A stretch of DNA of 57,423 bases from Bacteroidota bacterium (GTDB lineage Bacteria > Bacteroidota > Bacteroidia > NS11-12g > UBA955), in NCBI GenBank assembly GCA_018333525.1, contig JAGXTF010000076.1:1-57423 (forward strand). Reading direction: 5' to 3'. Positions 17,700-24,975 of this stretch are shown here, piece after piece. A model generated the notes under the pieces. That model was not told the DNA's origin, searched no databases, and was given only the letters and a program-made list of their open reading frames with translations. A program made the position numbers and the translations under genes. Every line of letters begins with the position of its first letter. The first letter of the stretch is position 1.

Positions 17700-17858
17700 T
17701 ATTGGTAATTAAACTCTAAGCTATTCTGACTATTTTCCAATAAAACACGTCTTGTTTCCTTAGAATTGGTATAAAGATAATACTATTTAACAAAGAAAAT
17801 CATTTCGTCCATTTGTATTTTGGACCTATTAGCTTCTAATTATCTTTGAAACCACACC

Positions 17859-19307
17859 ATGGGATTCCCCAACACCAGATTTACAGCCAAATTTCACATA
17901 GTCATTTTATTATTTCTGTTTGCATCCAAAGCCCAGGCCCAAAGCGACAAATGGATAGGTCAATGGGTGGGAAATTTACAGGCGGATCAACTGCGTCTTG
18001 CAGTGATGTTTAAACTGGAAGTAAAATATGGCGGATGGTATAGCAAAATTAATATTCCGCAACAGGGAGTTAAAAATCAGACTGTTTCCAAAACCAGTAT
18101 TGATAAAAAAACCATTCGCTTTGAATTGGAAAGTTTTGACGCCTTTTACGAAGGCAGAAAAACCGATAGCAATACCATTAAAGGCTATTTTCATCAGGCA
18201 GGAAAATCTTACCAGCTAACTTTAAAACGCGTTTGGGGCGATTGGCCGAAACCCAAACCGCAGACCCCCAAAAAGCCATATTCTTTTGTGGATGTCCCAA
18301 TCCGAATTCCGGTTGCAAATGGCAGAATAATGGTTGGTGCTACACTCAGTAAGCCCGACAGCATTGGAAAATTTCCGGTTGTTGTGCTCATTTCAGGAAG
18401 CGGTCCTCAAGACAGAAACGGAACCATTGGAGAGCATGAACCGTTTTTAATTTTCACGGATTTTTTTACCAAACGGGGATTTGCAATATTTCGATATGAC
18501 GACCGGGGTATTGGGGAAACCAAAGGGCATCCTGAGGTATTAAAAAACACAACCTCGGCCGACATAGCAATGGATGTAGGTTTGTTTGTAGATTATCTAA
18601 AGAACAGAGAAGATATTGATACGAATTTGATTGGCTTGCTCGGTCATTCGGAAGGCGGAATTGTGGCGCCGATGCTTGCCGCAAACCGTAATGATATTTC
18701 ATTTATTATTTGTCTCGCAGGCCCTGCTGCCGGTGGCATGGAAGCCAGTATTTACCAGAATGAAAAATTACTAAGGGACAATAAAGTGAATAAAAGAAAT
18801 ACGCGTTCTTTTATCAAAATACACAAACAATTAATTTCAATTGGTTTGCATACCAATGATACTGCATTAGCCCACCTGCAAATGGACAGCGCAGTTAGAA
18901 AGTGGAAGCGAGGTGCGCCATTTAAGGCCAAATATATTTTGTTTGCAGGTAAAAAAATGAATTTAAATTATGTACATAAAACTTATGACTTTGTACAAAT
19001 TCCCTGGTGGAAATTCTTTTTGGGTTATGACCCTGTTTCCGACATTCAAAAGCTCCATTGCCCTGTTCTGGCGCTGAACGGGAGTCGGGATGACCAGGTT
19101 GCCTGTCATCCGAATCTGGATGTATTTGAACAACATATTCCAAATAAAAATCTGAGTAAGGTGGAATGCCTTCCGGGTTTAAATCACCTGTTTCAAAAAT
19201 GTGATAAATGTACTTTTTCGGAATATTTTTCTTTGAGTGAATCGTTGAATTCTGCGTTGTTAAACACTATGGATAGCTGGATGCGATCGAATAATTATAT
19301 TCGTTAA
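17859..19307 (+). CDS. Secreted alpha/beta hydrolase (dienelactone-hydrolase/esterase-like)
   Basis: A 482-residue exported hydrolase. After a signal segment (HIVILLFLFASKAQA, about residues 12-27) comes an N-terminal beta domain (WIGQWVGNLQADQLRLAVMF ... GYFHQAGKSYQLTLKRV), which is common in front of the hydrolase domain in this phylum. The alpha/beta-hydrolase core starts at about 145: FPVVVLISGSGPQDRNG (oxyanion region), FAIFRYDDRGIGETKG, and the nucleophile elbow GHSEGG with Ser at about 268. The acid is probably D in NGSRDDQVA and the His is in LPGLNHLFQ. Substrate unknown. It ends in a 1-kb repeat-filled gap. Confidence 0.85.
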   Translation: MGFPNTRFTAKFHIVILLFLFASKAQAQSDKWIGQWVGNLQADQLRLAVMFKLEVKYGGWYSKINIPQQGVKNQTVSKTSIDKKTIRFELESFDAFYEGRKTDSNTIKGYFHQAGKSYQLTLKRVWGDWPKPKPQTPKKPYSFVDVPIRIPVANGRIMVGATLSKPDSIGKFPVVVLISGSGPQDRNGTIGEHEPFLIFTDFFTKRGFAIFRYDDRGIGETKGHPEVLKNTTSADIAMDVGLFVDYLKNREDIDTNLIGLLGHSEGGIVAPMLAANRNDISFIICLAGPAAGGMEASIYQNEKLLRDNKVNKRNTRSFIKIHKQLISIGLHTNDTALAHLQMDSAVRKWKRGAPFKAKYILFAGKKMNLNYVHKTYDFVQIPWWKFFLGYDPVSDIQKLHCPVLALNGSRDDQVACHPNLDVFEQHIPNKNLSKVECLPGLNHLFQKCDKCTFSEYFSLSESLNSALLNTMDSWMRSNNYIR

Positions 19308-19323
19308 TTAATTATTTATTTTA

Positions 19324-19349
19324 CCACCTTGGGCATTGCCCAAAGGTGG
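19324..19349. repeat. Hairpin downstream of the hydrolase
   Basis: CCACCTTGGGCA pairs with TGCCCAAAGGTGG with one bulged base. It starts 17 bp after the hydrolase stop and lacks a following T-run; it may end or stabilise that transcript. Confidence 0.5.
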
Positions 19350-19562
19350 CACCAAAGGCTAGGCCCTCGGACAAAAAACTGAAAAACTACGATTTGGATT
19401 TACCACGCCGCTAAGGTTTTTGTCGAGGGGATGCAACGCTAAAATTCTCACTAATTGACAAAAACTGCAGCGGCTTCCTGCGCCCTTGCTTACGCCAGGC
19501 CGCCCCCGCGCACAAATCCTGCATCTTGTTTTTCTACGCTTTTTCTCCGGGAGGGCCATCAC

Positions 19563-19597
19563 CGGGTTGCAACGCAGTTTTAAGAATTTAAAATTTA
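19563..19597 (+). repeat. Direct repeat copy 1 (35 bp)
   Basis: CGGGTTGCAACGC, six variable bases, then AAGAATTTAAAATTTA. The same two blocks with the same spacing recur at 20222, 659 bp later. Confidence 0.75.
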
Positions 19598-19782
19598 ATA
19601 CGCATTTTAACACTGCAACATCAAATCAAAAAAGCCGTTTCTAATTAAATTTTCAATTCAACATTGCTGCTTGATAAAATCAGGCTGTAACATTTGAAAC
19701 GCTATATAAATAATTAAACCAAAAATTTATTTCTGAATTAAGGAAGTAATAAACATACTAAAATTTCACAATAGGACGGATC

Positions 19783-19966
19783 GGCCTCCATGTGTTGGAG
19801 GCCCTAAGTGAAGGTTGCAGCGGTGAAATGCCAAGGTAGCTTCGACCGGATGGGAGAAGATCACCGCCGGCATTCCGCTGCAAGCAAGCGTGGGTCTTCA
19901 ACTCATGGCAAGCCTTGATTTTTTTGGTTACTTTTTGCATCAAGGCAAAAAGTGACGCCAAAAAAA
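19783..19966. repeat. Composite palindromic element
   Basis: Three successive inverted repeats: GGCCTCCA/TGGAGGCC (19783-19790 and 19796-19803, 5-nt loop); GCAGCGG-AATGCC arms (19817-19832 and 19869-19881) enclosing a 36-nt loop; and a long hairpin at 19919-19966 whose arms are a T7-GG and AC-T5-GC half and its complement. The last can act as a terminator in either direction. The arrangement resembles a REP/BIME-like or MITE-like element; no transposase is present. Confidence 0.6.
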
Positions 19967-20221
19967 ATAAATTAAACAAAAAAGTACATTTGGAATCAGA
20001 TTTCATTCATAATAATAATAAAAGATTTAGCTTAATCAATTATTAAGTGGTATGATTGGCCTCCATCTATGAGCGGTTCTGAACCCAGATTATAATTGCC
20101 AATTAACTGGGAAGCCGCGATTGAACGGGTGATGATTACTGTACACCAATTCGGTCCGGTTTTCCGGGCAAACCCTGTATCATACTGTATTTGGCCTTTT
20201 CTACGAGAAGCTGCCAGAAAT

Positions 20222-20256
20222 CGGGTTGCAACGCGTTTCTAAGAATTTAAAATTTA
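20222..20256 (+). repeat. Direct repeat copy 2 (35 bp)
   Basis: Second copy of the repeat at 19563; identical in the first 13 and last 16 bases. It ends 24 bp before the pdxA stop. Confidence 0.75.
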
Positions 20257-20280
20257 CTAACAAACTTTATCAGCGAAGCG

Positions 20281-21357
20281 TTAAAAATCCATGCGGAATT
20301 TTTCGCGGCGCAATTCGGAATATGGCAATGGCCTTTCGTAATCTTCTTTATTTTGTTTTCTGTTGCGTACAATTTGTACGGCATCATAAACCGCATTTCT
20401 GAAAGAAATAACTTCAGCAGAACCTTTACCGGCCAACAGATATGCGGTACCATGATCCGGTGATGTGCGAACTATTGGCAAACCGGCGGTAAAATTTACA
20501 CCGTCATAAAATGCCAAAGTTTTAAAAGGAATTAAACCCTGATCGTGGTACATGGCTAATACTGCATCAAATTGGCGGTATTGTCCGCTGCCAAAAAAAC
20601 CATCTGCCGGATAAGGGCCAAAAACCAATTTCTCGGCAGCATACGCTTTTGCTACTGCCGGTTGTATAATTTCTTTTTCTTCACTCCCAAGCAAACCACT
20701 GTCCCCCGCATGCGGATTGAGTCCTAATACCGCAATTTTTGGTCTGGTAAATCCAAAATCCTTCTGCAGCGATTGGTTCAAAATATTTATTTTTTTACTT
20801 ACCAATTCCTGAGTAAGAGCACCCGCCATTTCTGAAAGTGGAATATGCTCCGTAACCAGTGCAATTCTCAATTCATCAGAAATAAGCAACATGGCATAAT
20901 CTTTTGCCTCAAATGCATTCGCCAGATATCCTGTATGGCCGCTAAAACCCTGTTTATTTTCCGCAACGGTACTTTTATCCAGAGGCGCAGTAACCAAAGC
21001 TTCCAAATCCCCTTTTTTACAATCTTCAATGGCTTTGTCCATGGCCAACAAGGCTTCATTCCCTGCAGCGGCGGAGGCCTCTCCCATTTTCACCTCAAAA
21101 CCATTTATACCGGTAACTACCAGATTTAATTTCCCGGCTTTTGCTTCGGCAGCGGAATTCACCATGTGATACATGGGCTCCTGCATGTTCAACTGCTTTT
21201 TATAAAAAGCAAAAGCTTTAGGTGAACCGTAAACTACCGGAATGCAATACTTGTAAATATTTTCATCGGCAAAAGCTCTTATAATCAGTTCCAAACCGAT
21301 GCCATTGGGATCCCCCTGGGTAATACCCACTTTTACAAGTTTATTGTCCATTTGCAC
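20281..21357 (-). CDS. pdxA: 4-hydroxythreonine-4-phosphate dehydrogenase
   Basis: A 358-residue NAD-dependent, metal-requiring enzyme of the DXP-dependent pyridoxal-phosphate pathway; it oxidises 4-phosphohydroxy-L-threonine for condensation by PdxJ. Family marks: VGITQGDPNGIGLELI at the start, VTAPLDKSTV, GFSGHTGYLA (metal His), LGLNPHAGDSGLLG, AMYHDQGLIPFK (second metal His) and PIVRTSPDHGTAYLLAGKG. The ATG at 21357 overlaps the end of the upstream aminopeptidase gene by 17 bp (11 bp if the second Met at 21351 is used), so the two are one transcript. No other pdx genes are nearby. Confidence 0.95.
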   Translation of the reverse strand: MQMDNKLVKVGITQGDPNGIGLELIIRAFADENIYKYCIPVVYGSPKAFAFYKKQLNMQEPMYHMVNSAAEAKAGKLNLVVTGINGFEVKMGEASAAAGNEALLAMDKAIEDCKKGDLEALVTAPLDKSTVAENKQGFSGHTGYLANAFEAKDYAMLLISDELRIALVTEHIPLSEMAGALTQELVSKKINILNQSLQKDFGFTRPKIAVLGLNPHAGDSGLLGSEEKEIIQPAVAKAYAAEKLVFGPYPADGFFGSGQYRQFDAVLAMYHDQGLIPFKTLAFYDGVNFTAGLPIVRTSPDHGTAYLLAGKGSAEVISFRNAVYDAVQIVRNRKQNKEDYERPLPYSELRREKFRMDF

Positions 21358-22735
21358 GTTGCTTTAAGAATTCAAAGATAAGCCTCACACCCACACCGGT
21401 ACCACCTTTTGGACGATAGGCATCATTTCCGGTTAGAAATGCGGTGCCGGCAATATCAAAATGCAACCAGGGGTAATCGGTAAAATATCGCAGAAACATG
21501 GCCGCACTTTGGGCACCGCCTTCGGATTTTCCCAAATTCTTCAGGTCGCTTATCTCCCCTTTGGTATCCTCGAAATATTCTTCCCAGAGGGGAAGCTCTG
21601 CAAGGCGTTCATACACTTTATCCCCTGCCTCTTTAATCTCATTCTTAATAGCTTCATCGGCATTTCCCATTAAAGCAGAGCCATAAGCACCTAAAGCCCG
21701 CATAGCCGCACCCGTAAGCGTGGCAAAATCCATAACCAGCTCCGGTTCGTATTTCTTGGCAAATGCCAGTGCATCTGCAAGTACCAATCTGCCCTCTGCA
21801 TCTGTATTTAGGACCTCTACAGTAGTTCCATCGTACATGGTAATTATATCGCCCGGACAGGTAGCATTTTCCCCAGGCCTGTTATCGGTTGCCGGAACCA
21901 AAGCAATCATCCAAAGTGGTAATGCAGATTTAGCAACGGCATACATAATTCCCGCAACTGCAGCGCTGCCGGCCATATCGCATTTCATCTGATCCATGCT
22001 TTGCGGCGTGGGTTTTAAACTCAAACCTCCGGTATCAAATACCACTCCTTTTCCTACCAGCACTATGGGTTTTTCATTTTTTGCATGAGCTGGTTTGTAC
22101 TCCATAATGTTGAAAGTAGGTGGTTGTTGGCTTCCTGCATTTACCGCGAGTATGCCGCCCATTTTCTGGCTTTCAATTTTTGATTTGTTCCATACTTCCA
22201 CAGAAAATCCGGATTCTTTTCCCATTGCCGTAAACTTTTCAGAAAGCTGTTCCGCATTGAGTTGATTTACAGGTTCATTTACGAGGTCTCTGGTTTTATA
22301 TACTGCTTCGCATAACAATTTGAGATCTTTTAAACCATCAGATCCATCACCAGAGAGGTTGAAATCTTTCAGTGTGTTTGCTTTGGAGGTTTTATCTTTT
22401 ACATATTTATCGAATTTGTAATTGCCCAAAACGGCACCTTCTGCAAAAGCCAAAGCCTGTGCGGCTGAAATTCCTGCATTTTGAATATCCAGGGCAATTT
22501 CTTTTAACTGGTTACACGATCCGGTAATTTTATTTCCGGCTTTTCTCCATTTTTCCAGATTGGTGCTATTGCTTTCCCCGGATATACATTCCGCATACAA
22601 AATACCAAAGGAACCCTGGTATGAAATTGAACTTACTTCAGAACCGGCTTTTTGTTTAAAATATGATTTTAATTCTTCGGGAATCTGCATGGTATCCAGA
22701 TCCGACCAGTTGTTGCAAAGAATTGCTGTTGCCAT
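21341..22735 (-). CDS. pepA: Leucyl aminopeptidase, M17 family
   Basis: A 464-residue cytosolic dizinc exopeptidase that trims N-terminal residues from peptides. The catalytic domain shows VGKGVVFDTGGLSLKP (metal Lys and Asp), MKCDMAGSAAVAGIMYA, and the family signature NTDAEGRLVLADALAFA, followed by ATLTGAAMRALG. The N-terminal 150 residues are the usual divergent macro-like domain. It heads a two-gene unit with pdxA. Length and motif spacing fit a complete enzyme. Confidence 0.94.
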   Translation of the reverse strand: MATAILCNNWSDLDTMQIPEELKSYFKQKAGSEVSSISYQGSFGILYAECISGESNSTNLEKWRKAGNKITGSCNQLKEIALDIQNAGISAAQALAFAEGAVLGNYKFDKYVKDKTSKANTLKDFNLSGDGSDGLKDLKLLCEAVYKTRDLVNEPVNQLNAEQLSEKFTAMGKESGFSVEVWNKSKIESQKMGGILAVNAGSQQPPTFNIMEYKPAHAKNEKPIVLVGKGVVFDTGGLSLKPTPQSMDQMKCDMAGSAAVAGIMYAVAKSALPLWMIALVPATDNRPGENATCPGDIITMYDGTTVEVLNTDAEGRLVLADALAFAKKYEPELVMDFATLTGAAMRALGAYGSALMGNADEAIKNEIKEAGDKVYERLAELPLWEEYFEDTKGEISDLKNLGKSEGGAQSAAMFLRYFTDYPWLHFDIAGTAFLTGNDAYRPKGGTGVGVRLIFEFLKQRANGQ

Positions 22736-22836
22736 AAATGGCTGCGAATTTAAGCGGTGATTGTTGAATTCGGAATTCGGAATTTAGAATAGCATAATCC
22801 CAACTAAGAGAATTGAAAAACGGTGCGGTACTATTC

Positions 22837-23268
22837 TTATTCTATTCTTAATGAAATTGGAACCTGACGCCACGCCTTAACTTTGCGACCATCATATATT
22901 GCTGGTTTCCATTTGGGTGATGAAAGTACTACCCAGATAGCTTCGGCATCTATTTCCTTACAAGCAGCACAACTTTCTACTATTGAGGCGTTAAGAACTT
23001 TTCCGTCGGTATCCACAACAAATCGCACCACAACTTGACAGGAAATGTTTTTTTCCAGGCAATTTTTCGGGTACTTAAAGTGTTTGGAGATGTACTTGAG
23101 AAATGCCATTTCCCCTCCTGGAAATTCCGCCATCCTATCTGTTTTAGATTTTATGGAATCCGCAGCGACCACTATAATAGAATCGGATTTTCCAGCCTTT
23201 TGTGCATTCAGCCGTGTACCGATAAATAACAAAATGAAACAAAAGATTATTTTCGACTGCATGGTCAA
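22837..23268 (-). CDS. Secreted protein with TonB C-terminal domain
   Basis: A 143-residue exported protein: signal MTMQSKIIFCFILLFIGTRLNAQ, a short linker, then a TonB-C-like domain (EFPGGEMAFLKYISKHFKYP, VVVRFVVDTDGKVLNASIVES, AIWVVLSSPKWKPAIYDGRKVKAWRQVPISL). Such stand-alone TonB-C proteins are abundant in Bacteroidota; without the inner-membrane anchor and Pro-rich spacer of true TonB it probably is not an energy transducer itself. Two Cys pairs (CLEKNISC, CAAC) may form disulfides in the periplasm. It lies 7 bp after the larger secreted protein and is likely co-transcribed with it. Confidence 0.8.
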   Translation of the reverse strand: MTMQSKIIFCFILLFIGTRLNAQKAGKSDSIIVVAADSIKSKTDRMAEFPGGEMAFLKYISKHFKYPKNCLEKNISCQVVVRFVVDTDGKVLNASIVESCAACKEIDAEAIWVVLSSPKWKPAIYDGRKVKAWRQVPISLRIE

Positions 23269-23275
23269 AAATAAA

Positions 23276-24859
23276 TTAAATTTCGTTCAGATATTTTTTT
23301 AATTTTTCTGCTTTAAACTCTTCGGTATTGTCAAATTTCACAGGGCCATTTTCGGTTTTTGCATCTTTCACAGCCATCTGAATATTCCCGTCATCCCCAT
23401 AAATTACCGCTACATAGCGCACGTTGGTTCCGGTTGGGACTTTGCGCAATACATAATTGCCATTTGCACCCGTTGGTTGTATCAGGGAGCGCTGGTCTTT
23501 AAATACCACATACACAATTGCATCTGCACGTTCAAAATGGAAAGCCTGTGTATCTGTACTGTTTGAATTGGTAAAACGATCGCAATTAATTTTGGTAAGC
23601 TGGCTTCCCTGCATAGCAAAATCATTCACATTTTTTTCTGTCGGATTGGCATTTGTTTCTCTTGCGGTTGCAGGCATTTCTTTACCGGCAGACATGGGCA
23701 TATTTACCATTACGGGAATATTTTCGGTATAATTTTTCGCAGTAGCGAACATAATATCATAAGGTTTGCCAGCTTGTAAATACCCATCTGTCATGGATAA
23801 TGCAGGTGCATTTAATAAGATGGTTTTAATTTTTCCAATCATTTCAGAAATGAGCGAATTTTTGGTGTATTCCGGGTACTTTGCTTTTACATCCTTAATT
23901 TTTCCCAGTCCGTTAAATTCAATTGTAAATAGAAATGGAATACCATCTTTTTTAATATTGGCGCGGGTTTCTGTTGGAACTTTCAAATTGGAATTTACAT
24001 AGTCTTCCAAGGATTCCCAGTTTTTGAAAATACTAAATGTTACATCTTTTCCATCCAGATTCTGTTTGGATTTTAACATTTTTATCGTATAACCGTCAAA
24101 TTTTTTATTGCTGTTTGTATCGCTCTGTTGTGCGGTGGGACTGGTACTCCAGGTTACCATATAGGTACCCGATGCATAAAATGTTTGAAATCCTTTTTGA
24201 TCATTTAATTGGGGAATAATAATTTCCAGAGTCTTTCCGTTTTGAAGTTGTACTTTATCACTTCCGCTAAATGCCTCCAAATTGATCATACCTCCGGTTT
24301 CCAACAGTTGGCCATCGGTGGTCATGGTGGTGAGATTGGCTGCCGCAAATTCTGAATTGTCCGTAAACTCTGTCATTTTCAGTTCCACTTCACCCAATAC
24401 CGGATTACCCTCAGAATCTACAAATGCGAGTTCAGGAAATACCACCCGAAATCCTTTGGTGCCCTTAATTTCAAATGGTTTGGTTACATCCTGAATTACA
24501 AAACTCTGTTCATCGCTTTGCATATCCCACAAAGCCCTGCGCAATTCATTCTTTGCCATTTCCCTGTTGTACCTCGCGGTTTCTTCAGGTGTTGGCCCAG
24601 TATTGTTATTTTGATTTCCCTGGTTTCCATTGTTCTGATATACAGGAAAATAATAAGGCGCAATCATTATTGGATTTCTGGTAATCGGTCTGGATTGGTA
24701 TACCGGACGTTCATCACCCGATTTATTCTGAGGTTTTTGGGCACCTCCTGTTTGGGTATTCCCGGACGTTTTTTTCTTCGGCAGTTCGCTTTGTGCGTAA
24801 AGGCCCGATCCCAACAAGAAAGTACAAAAAACAAAAGAGAGAGTAATGGAATTTTTCAT
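23276..24859 (-). CDS. Secreted protein of unknown function, Bacteroidota-specific type
   Basis: A 527-residue exported protein with signal MKNSITLSFVFCTFLLGSGLYAQ. Residues 24-95 are a low-complexity linker rich in Gln, Asn, Lys and Pro. Residues about 110-215 contain a beta-rich domain with KPFEIKGTKGFRVVFPELAFVDSEGNPVLGEVELKMTEF split around NSEFAAANLTTMTTDGQLLETGGMINLEA, a pattern I have seen in many uncharacterised Bacteroidota surface proteins. The C-terminal part has no recognised domain; a short stretch near residue 450 (FHFERADAIVYVVFKDQRSLIQPTGANGNYVL) could be a carboxypeptidase-regulatory-like fold. Heads the two-gene unit with the TonB-C protein. Confidence 0.65.
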   Translation of the reverse strand: MKNSITLSFVFCTFLLGSGLYAQSELPKKKTSGNTQTGGAQKPQNKSGDERPVYQSRPITRNPIMIAPYYFPVYQNNGNQGNQNNNTGPTPEETARYNREMAKNELRRALWDMQSDEQSFVIQDVTKPFEIKGTKGFRVVFPELAFVDSEGNPVLGEVELKMTEFTDNSEFAAANLTTMTTDGQLLETGGMINLEAFSGSDKVQLQNGKTLEIIIPQLNDQKGFQTFYASGTYMVTWSTSPTAQQSDTNSNKKFDGYTIKMLKSKQNLDGKDVTFSIFKNWESLEDYVNSNLKVPTETRANIKKDGIPFLFTIEFNGLGKIKDVKAKYPEYTKNSLISEMIGKIKTILLNAPALSMTDGYLQAGKPYDIMFATAKNYTENIPVMVNMPMSAGKEMPATARETNANPTEKNVNDFAMQGSQLTKINCDRFTNSNSTDTQAFHFERADAIVYVVFKDQRSLIQPTGANGNYVLRKVPTGTNVRYVAVIYGDDGNIQMAVKDAKTENGPVKFDNTEEFKAEKLKKYLNEI

Positions 24860-24975
24860 AGATGTTTTCCTGAATGTATCAAAGATTAAGCCAAGATGCG
24901 ATTTTTAGCAACTCCAAAATGAGGTGTAAAACTCCACCTTACAATAGTGCGCAACTGGCTTAAATTTGCAGTTTT

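Larger units (their letters stand above)
19308..20280. other. 973-bp gene-free repeat block between convergent genes
   Basis: No credible gene is present. The block separates the ends of the hydrolase (+) and pdxA (-). It contains a hairpin at 19324-19349, a GC-rich stretch at about 19430-19560, a pair of 35-bp direct repeats (19563, 20222), and a run of palindromes at 19783-19966. Open frames on the minus strand here (about 84 and 82 codons) lack signal, domains or neighbours' codon use and look like by-products of the repeats. Confidence 0.7.

Noticed and set aside
17370-17858. Genomic island at the tRNA-Met gene
   Set aside because: No integrase, no direct repeat of the tRNA 3' end and only one small gene; composition alone is not enough to call an island.
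19359-19613. 84-codon minus-strand open frame in the repeat block
   Set aside because: Arg/Cys-rich without domain or signal, overlaps GC-rich repeat sequence and includes one copy of the direct repeat; looks like a by-product of the repeats.
19758-20006. 82-codon minus-strand open frame in the repeat block
   Set aside because: It reads straight through three palindromes; composition does not fit neighbouring genes, and I recall similar spurious frames from repeated elements in this phylum.
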